From NCBI GenBank assembly GCA_038207625.1, contig JBBQZO010000035.1, positions 1 through 60,836 of the forward strand: a stretch of DNA of 60,836 bases. Direction: 5' to 3'. Under the pieces are notes generated by a model, which had not been told where the DNA came from, ran no database searches, and saw only the letters and a program-made list of their open reading frames with translations. The position numbers and the translations under genes were made by a program. This stretch comes from JBBQZO01 sp038207625 (GTDB lineage Bacteria; Pseudomonadota; Gammaproteobacteria; Burkholderiales; Burkholderiaceae_D). Positions within the stretch are counted from its first letter, which is position 1, and every line of letters begins with the position of its first letter. Below are positions 39,329 to 47,925 of the stretch, one piece after another.

Positions 39329-39431
39329 TTCGTCGGTCACTTTGCAAGGCTAGCCCGCGTGGCTTAGAAATCCTCGGTTTCCGGGGATTTTTTCCGTCCG
39401 TCACTATATGAGGCGCGCCAACCCGGCCTAG
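39303..39431. repeat. tandem duplication of a ~65-bp terminator unit
   Basis: Unit 1 (39303-39367) and unit 2 (39368-39431) both start AAATCCTCGGTTTCCGGGGA, share CGTC(G/C)GTCACT in the middle, and end in GG(C)TTAG/GGCCTAG. They differ by point changes and one base of length. Unit 2 reaches the stop codon of the LysR gene. Confidence 0.8.
39366..39393 (+). terminator. second, duplicated terminator
   Basis: The same stem-loop as the first, followed by six Ts on the plus strand only. It forms a backup terminator 65 bp downstream. Confidence 0.8.
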
Positions 39432-40333
39432 CTATTGCGCCAGTAATCGCCCTGCATATACGTGTGGCGCAGAAAGTCGACAAACGCCCGTATCCGCAAG
39501 GGCAAATGACGGCGCTGGGCAAACACCGCATAAATATCATTGCCGGGCGCCGCGTGCGCATCGAGCACCGTCTGCAAACGGCCCGATTCAATCTCGGCGC
39601 CCACTTCCCACATCGAACGCCAGGCCAGCCCTTTGCCGGCCAGGGCCCAATCGTGCAGCACTTCGCCATCGTTGCACACCATGTTGCCGGCCACCTTGAT
39701 GGTGACCAGCTTGCCCTGGTCGCGAAAAGTCCAGCCGCGCTGGCTGCCTTCGCTACTGATGGCCAGGCAATTGTGTTTGGCCAGCTCGGCCAGCGTCTGC
39801 GGCGTGCCGTGCCGCTTCAGGTAAGCGGGGGCGGCGACTAGCACGCGCTGGTTGTCGGCCAGCTTGACCCCGACCAGGCTTGAATCGGACAAGCTGGCGA
39901 TGCGGATCGCCACATCGACCCCGTCGGCGATCATGTCGACCACCCGGTCGTTCAGATTCAGGTTGATCGTCACGTCGCGGTGCTCGGACAGGAAGGACGG
40001 CAGCAGCGGCGCGACGTGCTGGCGTCCGAAGCCGGCCGGGGCCGACACCAGCAGATGGCCGCTGGCCTTGGCGCTGCGTTCGGCCACCGCCGACTCGGCC
40101 TCTTCGAGCTCGGACAGGATGCGCTGGCAATCTTCCAGAAACGCTGCGCCCTCGTTGGTCAAAGCCAGCTTGCGCGTGGTGCGCTGGAGCAGCTTGACGC
40201 CCAGCCTTTGTTCGAGCGCATCGAGACGGCGCCCGATCATGGCCGGCGCGATGCCCTCGGCGCGCGCCGCCGCCGACAGGCTGCCTTTTGCGACAACGTC
40301 GACGAAGGTCTGCAACTGGCGAAATTGGCCCAT
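39428..40333 (-). CDS. LysR-family transcriptional regulator
   Basis: A 301-residue LTTR. The winged HTH (about 1-60: FRQLQTFVDVVAKGSLSAAARAEGIAPAMIGRRLDALEQRLG) is followed by a substrate-binding domain (about 90-295). The ATG at 40333 has AAGGAG 6 bp upstream; a TTG just before it is not needed. It is divergent from malate synthase across 235 bp containing the palindrome at 40365-40378, so it probably regulates aceB or itself. The effector is unknown; a glyoxylate-cycle intermediate would be logical. Confidence 0.92.
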   Translation of the reverse strand: MGQFRQLQTFVDVVAKGSLSAAARAEGIAPAMIGRRLDALEQRLGVKLLQRTTRKLALTNEGAAFLEDCQRILSELEEAESAVAERSAKASGHLLVSAPAGFGRQHVAPLLPSFLSEHRDVTINLNLNDRVVDMIADGVDVAIRIASLSDSSLVGVKLADNQRVLVAAPAYLKRHGTPQTLAELAKHNCLAISSEGSQRGWTFRDQGKLVTIKVAGNMVCNDGEVLHDWALAGKGLAWRSMWEVGAEIESGRLQTVLDAHAAPGNDIYAVFAQRRHLPLRIRAFVDFLRHTYMQGDYWRNS

Positions 40334-40364
40334 CAACTGCTCCTTCTATCTGTGACAAAAACGC

Positions 40365-40378
40365 ATCAATGAATTGAT
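40365..40378. promoter_or_regulatory. palindrome in the lysR–aceB divergent region
   Basis: ATCAAT-GA-ATTGAT, perfect 6-bp arms, 32 bp upstream of the LysR start within AT-rich DNA. It is a plausible LTTR recognition site. Confidence 0.45.
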
Positions 40379-40568
40379 TAATAGTCTCGTTTAGCTACTT
40401 CATAGTCAATATACTGCAAAGCATATGAATCGCCAAACGGCTGGCCCCGCCACAAAGTCGGCGCCGCAACGCAGCGCACCTCTGTATACTGGGGTGTGAG
40501 GCGTGCCGCTGCCGGCCCGCGCAAAGAATTTCAGCTTTTAATTACCTCTACCGAAACAAGGAGCATTT

Positions 40569-42167
40569 ATGACAAATTCGACCATCGCCCTGCCAGAAGG
40601 CATGGAAATTTCCGCCGCCATCAAGCCCGGCTACGAGCAGATCCTGACCCCGGGCGCGCTTGCGCTGGTGGCCAAGCTGACCCGCGCTTTCGAGCCGCGC
40701 CGTCAGGAACTGCTGGCCGCGCGGGTTGTGCGCGCCGCCCGCCTCGATGCCGGCGAGCAGCCCGACTTCCTGCCGGAAACGGCGCACATCCGTGACGGCG
40801 ACTGGCGCATTGCGCCGATTCCGAAGGCGCTCGAATGCCGTCGCGTCGAAATCACCGGTCCCGTCGAGCGCAAGATGGTCATCAACGCCTTCAACTCGGG
40901 CGCCGACAGCTATATGACCGACTTCGAAGATTCCAACACGCCCAACTGGGACAACCAGTTGACCGGTCAGATCAACATGGTCGACGCCGTGCGCCGCACC
41001 ATTTCGATGGAACAAAACGGCAAGCAGTACAAACTGAACGACAAGATCGCCACGCTGGTAGTGCGCCCGCGCGGCTGGCATCTGGACGAGAAGCATGTGC
41101 TGGTCGACGGCAAGCGCATCTCCGGCGGCATTTTCGACTTCGCCCTGTTCATGTACCACAACGCGGCCGAGCAACTGGCGCGCGGCGCCGGTCCTTATTT
41201 CTACCTGCCGAAGATGGAATCGCATCTGGAAGCGCGCCTGTGGAACGACATCTTCGTGATGACGCAAAACGAACTGGGCCTGGCGCAAGGGACGATCAAG
41301 GCGACCGTGCTGATCGAAACCATCCTGGCCGCGTTCGAAATGGACGAGATCCTGTTTGAGCTGAAAGAGCACAGCGCCGGCCTGAACGCGGGTCGTTGGG
41401 ATTACATCTTCTCGTGCATCAAGAAGTTCAAGCTCGACAAGAACTTCTGCCTGGCCGACCGCGCCAAGGTCACGATGACCGCGCCGTTCATGCGCGCCTA
41501 CGCCTTGCTGTTGCTGAAGACTTGCCACAAGCGCGGCGCGCCGGCGATCGGCGGCATGGCCGCGCTGATTCCAATCAAGAACGATCCGGAGAAAAACGAC
41601 ATCGCCATGGGCGGCGTGCGCACCGACAAGGCGCGCGATGCGACCGACGGCTACGACGGCGGCTGGGTCGCTCACCCTGGTCTGGTGGAACTGGCGATGA
41701 CCGAGTTCACCAAGGTGTTGGGCGACAAGCCGAACCAGATCGACAAACAGCGTCCCGACATCAACGTCGTCGCCGCCGACCTGCTCAACTTCCAGCCTGA
41801 GGCACCGATCACCGAAGCGGGCCTGCGTTACAACATCAACGTCGGCATCCACTACCTGGGCAGCTGGTTGCTGGGCAACGGCTGCGTGCCGATCCACAAT
41901 CTGATGGAAGATGCGGCCACCGCCGAGATCAGCCGTTCGCAAGTGTGGCAGTGGATCCGTTCCACCAAGGGCGTGCTGGAAGACGGCCGCAAGGTCAGCG
42001 CCGACATGGTGCGCGCGATGATTCCTGAGGAACTGGCCAAGGTGAAGGCGGTCGCACCGGGTGGCGACAATCCAGCCTACGTGCGGGCCGCGCAAATCTT
42101 CGAAGAGATGTCGACGTCGGAATCGTTCGCTGAATTCCTGACCTTGCCGCTGTACGAAGAAATCTAA
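40569..42167 (+). CDS. aceB: malate synthase A
   Basis: A 532-residue isoform-A malate synthase, the second enzyme of the glyoxylate bypass (glyoxylate + acetyl-CoA to malate). The motifs MTDFEDSNTPNWDNQLTGQINM, VVRPRGWHLDEKH, LPKMESHLEARLWND, ATVLIETILAAFEMDEILFEL (substrate/Mg site) and NVGIHYLGSWLLGNGCVPIHNLMEDAATAEISRSQVWQW are all present. AAGGAGC 5 bp before the ATG supports the start. No aceA is beside it. A strong hairpin follows. Confidence 0.97.
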   Translation: MTNSTIALPEGMEISAAIKPGYEQILTPGALALVAKLTRAFEPRRQELLAARVVRAARLDAGEQPDFLPETAHIRDGDWRIAPIPKALECRRVEITGPVERKMVINAFNSGADSYMTDFEDSNTPNWDNQLTGQINMVDAVRRTISMEQNGKQYKLNDKIATLVVRPRGWHLDEKHVLVDGKRISGGIFDFALFMYHNAAEQLARGAGPYFYLPKMESHLEARLWNDIFVMTQNELGLAQGTIKATVLIETILAAFEMDEILFELKEHSAGLNAGRWDYIFSCIKKFKLDKNFCLADRAKVTMTAPFMRAYALLLLKTCHKRGAPAIGGMAALIPIKNDPEKNDIAMGGVRTDKARDATDGYDGGWVAHPGLVELAMTEFTKVLGDKPNQIDKQRPDINVVAADLLNFQPEAPITEAGLRYNINVGIHYLGSWLLGNGCVPIHNLMEDAATAEISRSQVWQWIRSTKGVLEDGRKVSADMVRAMIPEELAKVKAVAPGGDNPAYVRAAQIFEEMSTSESFAEFLTLPLYEEI

Positions 42168-42180
42168 GGGGCTTGAAGCG

Positions 42181-42216
42181 ACGGGGCGCTGACCGGTGGA
42201 TCGGTCAGCGCCCCGT
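42181..42216. terminator. 14-bp perfect hairpin between aceB and the hybrid kinase
   Basis: ACGGGGCGCTGACC-GGTGGATC-GGTCAGCGCCCCGT, fully paired. It lies between two convergent stops and has no T-run, so it may work in both directions. Confidence 0.65.
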
Positions 42217-42222
42217 TGGCGT

Positions 42223-45200
42223 TTACGCGCGCTGCAGCGTCGCTTCGCGCTGCATGACCAGGGCCGCGAACTCGTTGGCCGGAATGGCCGGGCTCAGGTA
42301 GTAACCTTGCAGCAGGTCGCATGACTGGGAGCGCAGGAACTGGCGCTGGGCGTCCGTCTCCACGCCCTCGGCCACCACTTCCAGACGCAGGCTGTGCGCC
42401 AGCGCGATGATGCTGGTGATGATGGCCGCGTCATCGAGGTCCTGCGGCAGGTCGCACACGAACGAGCGGTCGATCTTGATGATATCGACCGGGAAGCGCT
42501 TCAAATACGATAGTGACGAATAGCCGGTGCCGAAATCGTCGATCGACAAGCGTACACCGAGCGCGCGCAGGCGGTGCAGTGCCTGCAAGGTGTCCTGGGC
42601 GTGCTCCATCAGCGTGCTTTCGGTAATTTCCAGTTCCAGCAAATGGGCCGGCAGGCCGGTGTCGTGCAGCGCTGCTTCGACCGAGGCGGCGAAATTTTTC
42701 TGTAACAGCTGGCGCACCGACAGGTTCACCGCCACGCGCAGCGGCGGCAAGCCTTGTGCGATCCACGTTTGCAGCTGGGCGCAGGCGGTACGCAGCACCC
42801 AATCGCCCAGTGGATTGATCAAGCCCGTTTCCTCGGCCAGCGGGATGAATTCGACCGGCGGCACCATGCCGCGGGTCGGATGGCGCCAGCGCACCAGTGC
42901 CTCCATGCCGATGATCTGTTGGTCGGCAAAGCGCGCCTGCGGCTGGTAGTACACCTCCAGCTCGTGGTGTTCGAGTGCGCGGCGCAGATCGCTCTCCAGG
43001 CGCACGTGCTCCGAAATGGCTTGCTCCATCGACGCTTCGTAGAACTGGAAGCCGGTGTTGGTTTTCTTGGCGCGGTACATCGCGTTGTCGGCGTGCTTGA
43101 CCAGCGTGGCCACGTCCTTGCCGTCGTGCGGATACATGGCGATGCCGACGCTGCTGGTGACAAAAATATCGTGCCCGTCGATCTGGAACGGCGCGGCCAG
43201 CACGCGGCAGATGCTTTGCGCGGCCGACGCGGCGGCGGTCGGGCCGTCGATTTCGCGCAGCACCACGGTGAACTCGTCGCCGCCCAGGCGGGCCACCGAA
43301 TCGACGTTGCGCACCGCGCGGCGCACCCGCTGGGCCACCGCCACCAGCAGGCGGTCGCCCACGTCGTGGCCGAGATTGTCGTTGACGTACTTGAAGCGGT
43401 CCAGATCCATGAACAACACGGCCAGCACGCTGCCGTCGTTGGTGGCCTGCGCGACGGCCTGACCGAGCAGGTCGAAGAACAGCGTGCGGTTGGGCAGACC
43501 CGTCAACAGGTCGTTGTAGGCCAGATGGCGGATGCGCTTCTCGGCCCGGTTGGCCTCGATGATGCGGCGCACCCGCTGCGATAGCACCGCGTAGTGGATC
43601 GGCTTGGGAATGTAGTCCGAGGCGCCGGCGGCGAACGCCCGTTCGACCGAGGAGTTGTCCTCCAGTGCGGTGATCATCAACACAGGAATGGCGGTGCCGC
43701 CGGGTAGTGCCTGCATGCGCGCGCAGGCAGTGAAACCGTCCATCACCGGCATGACCGCGTCCATCAGGATCACGTCCGGCTGGAAGCGCTTGAGCATCAT
43801 CAGCGCCTGCGCGCCGTCGGCCGCTTCTTCGACCCGGAAGCCGTCGCGTTGCAGCGTGAAGCGCAAGGTGCTGCGGGTGCTGCGGTCGTCATCGACGACC
43901 AGCACCTGCGCCACGTCGTCGTCGCCGTCCGCGCGTTGCGGATAGTCGCCCGTGACCTCGTGGGCGAGCGTGCTGGCCACCGCGTTGTAGGCCACGCGCA
44001 GGCGCGGCAGCAGCGCCACGATGTGTTCGACGCTGTTGCCGCTGGCGTGGTCCTCGGCCTCCTTGGCCAGTTGCGCCAAGTGCATCGCGCCCAGGTTACC
44101 GGACGATCCCTTGATCGCGTGGGCCTTGGCGCGCGCGGTGACGGCGTCGCCGTCCTGCACCGCGTGTTCAAGCTCGCTCAAGTACTGTGGCGTGTCTTCC
44201 AGGAAGGGGCTTACGGCCTGTCCCAGCGATGCGCCCAGAATCTCGCGCAGCTTGGCGAAAGTATGCTGGTCGAGCGGGTCGTTGGCGTCGTCGATGGCGA
44301 CGATGTCATCGGCCACGCCAGCGCGCAGCGCGTCACCGTCGTGCGGCAACCATTTCTCCAGCTTGTGGCGCAATTCGACCAGCGTGATGGGCTTGGCCAG
44401 GTAGTCGTCCATGCCGGCGGCGAGACACTTGTCGGCGTCGCCCGGCTGGGTGTTGGCCGTCATCGCCACCAGCGGCGTGCGTCGGTTGATGCTCTCTTCG
44501 AACACCCGGATATGCGCGGTGGCCTCGTAGCCGTCCATTTCCGGCATGCTGCAATCCATCAGGATCAGGTCGAACTTGCGGCTGCGCGCCGCCTCCAGCG
44601 CTTCGCGTCCATTGGCGGCGAACTCGCAGGAGCAGCCGTTCATGGCCAGCATGCCGGCGGCCACCATCTGATTGGTGCGGTTGTCCTCGGCCACCAGCAC
44701 GCGAAACTCGTGGCGTGGCCGCTGCGCCGGCGGCGCGCCGCGGTGTGGCAGTGCCCGCGGCGCATGGGTGCCGGCCAGCAGATCCTTGAGCGCCTGCACC
44801 AGTCGGTCCTCGCGCAGCGGTTTGCCCAGCGTGGCGTGACCGCCCACCAGCGTGCCGCCGCCCGGCGCGCCGAAACGGTCCAGCACCAGCAGGTGCGGGC
44901 CGGGCGCGTCCTGTTCGATTTGCGCGATCAGGTCATTGCCGTTGTCGTCGGTGGCGCCGATGTCCATGATGACCACCCGGAACGGCTTGCCGTCCTGAGC
45001 CGCCGTCTTGAGCTGGGTCAGCGCCTCGCCGCCCCAGCGCGTGACGTGGCAGTCGATGCCGTGGCGCGCCAGCGTCTGGCGCAGGAAGCCGCGCACGATC
45101 TCGCTGTCGTCGACGGCGATCACGCGCAAGCCGCACAGGCTCGCGTCGGATGGGTCGAACAGCGTGTGCTGGGCCGGCTGGCAGGCGATCGCGAAGGAAA

Positions 45201-46656
45201 ACGTACTGCCTTCGCCTAGCGTGCTCTCGACCGTGATCTCGCCGCCCAGCAGGCTGACCAACTGCCTGCAAATGGCCAGGCCCAGCCCGGTGCCGCCGAA
45301 CTTGCGCGTGGTCGACGGGTCGGCTTGGGCGAACGACTGGAACAGGTGCTGCTGCTGGATGGCGCTCATGCCGATGCCGCTGTCGCGCACCGCGAAGGTG
45401 AGGCCAAACTCGGCGCCACTGCTGCGCGTGACGGTGATCGATACTTCGCCGTGTTCGGTGAACTTGACGGCGTTGCCGAGCAGGTTGATGAGCACCTGGC
45501 GCAGCCGCAGCGAGTCGCCGTTGATGCGCTCGGGCACGTCCGGTCCCAGCAGGTAGCCCAGCTCCACGTCGCGCTGCTGGGCTTGTTTGGCGACCAGTTC
45601 GATGACTTCTTCAAGCAGCCGGCGCAGGTCCAGGTCGACCGCCTCGAGCGTCACCTTGCCCGCTTCCATCTTCGAAAAATCGAGGATGTTGTTGATCAGT
45701 TCGATCAGCGTGCGCGACGAATTCCAGGCCACGTCAACGCATTCCTGCTGGCGCTTGGTGAGGTTCATTTCCTTGAGCATGTCGAGCATGCCGACGACGC
45801 CGTTCAGTGGTGTGCGCACTTCATGGCTGACGGTGGCGGCAAACTGCGCTTTCATCAGCGCCATCGACACGGCCGCATCGCGCGAGTCCTTCAGTTCGGC
45901 CTCGCGCTGCTCGAGCACGTTCATCATCTGGTTGAAAGCGCTGGCCATTTCGATCAGGTCGCGCGGGCCGGCCGGCGCGGCGCGCATGCCGGACTCGCCC
46001 GCCTGGGCGCGCCGCATCAGCGTCGACAGCGCATTGAGGGGATTGATCATGTTGCGCGTAAGCAGGCGCACTCCGGCCAACAACATCACGGCGAACGACA
46101 GGGTGACGACCAGATTGCCCAGCAGTAGCGACAGCGCCAGCCGGTCCAGTGTGTCCTTGCCGATCTCCACATGCACATAGCCGAGCAGCTGCGGCTGGCG
46201 CTCGTGCAGATCGAAGGGCGACGCGTCGGCCTGACCGCCGAACACGGGGGCGACGAAATGCCAGGCCTGGCCCGTCTCCGTCTGCAGTGCGGCGCGGCTG
46301 AGCGTGGCGCTGGCCGGGGCGGGCGGCGCCAGCGTGGCACCGTTTTGCGCGCGCGCCAGCAGCACTTGCTGTTTGAGGTCGGTGATCTGCACGCCACGCA
46401 CGTCCGGGAAGCTCAGCGTGGTGGCCACCACTTCGTTGGCGTTTTCGGCCGAATGGTACAACAGCGCCAGCGTGCTCTGGCGCGCCAGACTGTCGGCGAT
46501 GCGCTGGCCCTGTTCGATGAAATGTTCGCGCATGCGCGAACTAGCTTCCCATGAATTCATCAGCGAGGAAAACAGCGCCAGCCCGAGGATCGAGGCCGAC
46601 AGGATGACGGTGAGCTGGCGCCGAAAGCCGGTGCGGCGCAAATAATGGTGAAACAT
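42223..46656 (-). CDS. hybrid histidine kinase with three REC, Hpt, GGDEF and EAL domains
   Basis: A 1477-residue membrane protein. TM1 is at about 16-36, a periplasmic sensor (CHASE8-like, about 40-175) follows, then TM2 (about 180-205) and HAMP. HisKA contains His278 in ATVSHEVRTPLNG. HATPase has GNAVKFTEHGE and GGTGLGLAICRQLV. REC1 is at about 505-630, REC2 at about 660-780 (LILMDCSMPEMDGY), Hpt has His846 in KAHAIKGSSGN, and REC3 at about 900-1015 (VILMDAVMPVMDGF). GGDEF is intact at 1125-1129, and EAL has Glu1252 in GMEALVRWRHP with IDDFGTGYSSLSYLKRF. It thus joins a full phosphorelay to c-di-GMP turnover in one chain. It begins 4 bp after the upstream binding-protein stop, with GGAG 10 bp before the ATG. 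The binding proteins probably deliver its signal. Confidence 0.93.
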   Translation of the reverse strand: MFHHYLRRTGFRRQLTVILSASILGLALFSSLMNSWEASSRMREHFIEQGQRIADSLARQSTLALLYHSAENANEVVATTLSFPDVRGVQITDLKQQVLLARAQNGATLAPPAPASATLSRAALQTETGQAWHFVAPVFGGQADASPFDLHERQPQLLGYVHVEIGKDTLDRLALSLLLGNLVVTLSFAVMLLAGVRLLTRNMINPLNALSTLMRRAQAGESGMRAAPAGPRDLIEMASAFNQMMNVLEQREAELKDSRDAAVSMALMKAQFAATVSHEVRTPLNGVVGMLDMLKEMNLTKRQQECVDVAWNSSRTLIELINNILDFSKMEAGKVTLEAVDLDLRRLLEEVIELVAKQAQQRDVELGYLLGPDVPERINGDSLRLRQVLINLLGNAVKFTEHGEVSITVTRSSGAEFGLTFAVRDSGIGMSAIQQQHLFQSFAQADPSTTRKFGGTGLGLAICRQLVSLLGGEITVESTLGEGSTFSFAIACQPAQHTLFDPSDASLCGLRVIAVDDSEIVRGFLRQTLARHGIDCHVTRWGGEALTQLKTAAQDGKPFRVVIMDIGATDDNGNDLIAQIEQDAPGPHLLVLDRFGAPGGGTLVGGHATLGKPLREDRLVQALKDLLAGTHAPRALPHRGAPPAQRPRHEFRVLVAEDNRTNQMVAAGMLAMNGCSCEFAANGREALEAARSRKFDLILMDCSMPEMDGYEATAHIRVFEESINRRTPLVAMTANTQPGDADKCLAAGMDDYLAKPITLVELRHKLEKWLPHDGDALRAGVADDIVAIDDANDPLDQHTFAKLREILGASLGQAVSPFLEDTPQYLSELEHAVQDGDAVTARAKAHAIKGSSGNLGAMHLAQLAKEAEDHASGNSVEHIVALLPRLRVAYNAVASTLAHEVTGDYPQRADGDDDVAQVLVVDDDRSTRSTLRFTLQRDGFRVEEAADGAQALMMLKRFQPDVILMDAVMPVMDGFTACARMQALPGGTAIPVLMITALEDNSSVERAFAAGASDYIPKPIHYAVLSQRVRRIIEANRAEKRIRHLAYNDLLTGLPNRTLFFDLLGQAVAQATNDGSVLAVLFMDLDRFKYVNDNLGHDVGDRLLVAVAQRVRRAVRNVDSVARLGGDEFTVVLREIDGPTAAASAAQSICRVLAAPFQIDGHDIFVTSSVGIAMYPHDGKDVATLVKHADNAMYRAKKTNTGFQFYEASMEQAISEHVRLESDLRRALEHHELEVYYQPQARFADQQIIGMEALVRWRHPTRGMVPPVEFIPLAEETGLINPLGDWVLRTACAQLQTWIAQGLPPLRVAVNLSVRQLLQKNFAASVEAALHDTGLPAHLLELEITESTLMEHAQDTLQALHRLRALGVRLSIDDFGTGYSSLSYLKRFPVDIIKIDRSFVCDLPQDLDDAAIITSIIALAHSLRLEVVAEGVETDAQRQFLRSQSCDLLQGYYLSPAIPANEFAALVMQREATLQRA

Positions 46657-46660
46657 CCGC

Positions 46661-47797
46661 TCAGGGCTCCGGGAAAATGAAGTCGAAAGTGCGTTGTTGC
46701 TGATAGCCGATGGTGAGACCCATGTGGCTGGCGGTGCGCAGGTTGATGGCTGCATGCAGTTCGCGCAGCGGCTGCACGCCTTTGCGGCGCGGCTCGCCCG
46801 CCATCAGGCCCAGCGCCGAATTGGCCAAAGAACGGCCCAGTTCGAGATTGTTCGGGCTCATCGCGAACAAGGCCCCTTTTTTGACGTGCAGTATATTGCT
46901 CGAAAAAATGGGCACGCCGCTGTTCCATGATTCCTTCAAAATCAGCGGCAAGATGGTGCCTTCCTCAACCGTCGTCGTGTCGTGCGGCAGCCAGACCGCT
47001 TCGCGCCGGCTGTCGGCGCTCCCGAACAGGTGGGTGTAAATATGCGCTGCGTGGGCCAGGTCATGCGCTTCGTGGGTCACCAGTTCCAGCCCTTGCGCGC
47101 GGGCCGCCTCGCGCGCCAGGCGCAGCAGCCATTCGGTGTTTTGCGGATTGTAGACGACGATGACGCGACGCACCTCGGGCAGCAGCGTGCGCAGGCGCGC
47201 AAACAGCAGGGCCGGATCGGGCGTGAGGCTGATACCGTTGACGTTCTCGGTGTCCGACAGCAACAGCACGCCGCCCACCAGCACCACGATGTCGCGGTCC
47301 AGGCTGGAGGCGGCCGAGACGCCCTGGCGCCCCAGCGCGATGACCACCTTGGTGCCGTTGCGCTTGAGCTGGGCGCTCAGTTCGGCCGTGTCCATTTTCG
47401 GCTCGACCGGATACGAACGCACACGCAGCCGGGTGCGTTCCTCGATGCCCTGGATCATGCTGACGAAGGCGCTGCGATACGGCTCGGCCACGTTCGGGTA
47501 CAGCACGGCCAGCGTGCCCTTGCCGATCGTGGCCTGCAGTTCAGGGCGCTTGAGCTGATCTTCCAGTTGGGCCAGCGTGATCGGACGCAAGTCGGTACGG
47601 GGCGTTTGCTCGCCGGCCAGACGATCGAACAGCGCGTCGACGGCGGCGCTGCCGGGCGTCTCGAGCGTGCCGGTGAGCGAGACGAGGTCGTCCAGCGTGC
47701 CTGCGTCGACAAGGGGGCAGATCAATATCAGCAGCGACAAGACGATCTGGAGGCCGGCCCGAATTGCGTTGCCGGAGAGTGGATTATTTGAATTCAT
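46661..47797 (-). CDS. periplasmic ABC-type substrate-binding protein (PF04392-like), kinase-linked copy
   Basis: A 378-residue exported protein. It has a signal peptide (about 1-32, LQIVLSLLILICPLVDA) and the type-I periplasmic binding fold of the TrpX/YtrF group: VLYPNVAEPYRSAF, VVIALGRQGVSAAS, ISLTPDPALLFARLRTLLPEVRRVIVVYNP, VPIFSSNILHVKKGALFAMSPNN. The C-terminus TASHMGLTIGYQQQRTFDFIFPEP is nearly the same as in the neighbour at 47926-49077, showing duplication. No permease or ATPase is nearby and it lies 4 bp from a membrane kinase, so it likely works as a ligand-binding input for that kinase rather than in transport. Confidence 0.85.
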   Translation of the reverse strand: MNSNNPLSGNAIRAGLQIVLSLLILICPLVDAGTLDDLVSLTGTLETPGSAAVDALFDRLAGEQTPRTDLRPITLAQLEDQLKRPELQATIGKGTLAVLYPNVAEPYRSAFVSMIQGIEERTRLRVRSYPVEPKMDTAELSAQLKRNGTKVVIALGRQGVSAASSLDRDIVVLVGGVLLLSDTENVNGISLTPDPALLFARLRTLLPEVRRVIVVYNPQNTEWLLRLAREAARAQGLELVTHEAHDLAHAAHIYTHLFGSADSRREAVWLPHDTTTVEEGTILPLILKESWNSGVPIFSSNILHVKKGALFAMSPNNLELGRSLANSALGLMAGEPRRKGVQPLRELHAAINLRTASHMGLTIGYQQQRTFDFIFPEP

Positions 47798-47925
47798 TGC
47801 CTACCGCGGTGGAGCCGACGTCGTCTTGCTATTTAGTCAGGTCAGGTTTTTTCTAATAGTGCGGAGTATACGTCAGGCAAGAAAATTATAAGAAGGAAAT
47901 TTTCGACCGGCCCCATCAGGCCGGC

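Noticed and set aside
38907..39404. 165-codon frame antisense to the cold-shock gene
   Set aside because: It spans the promoter, the cold-shock gene and both terminators; no supported start or homology.
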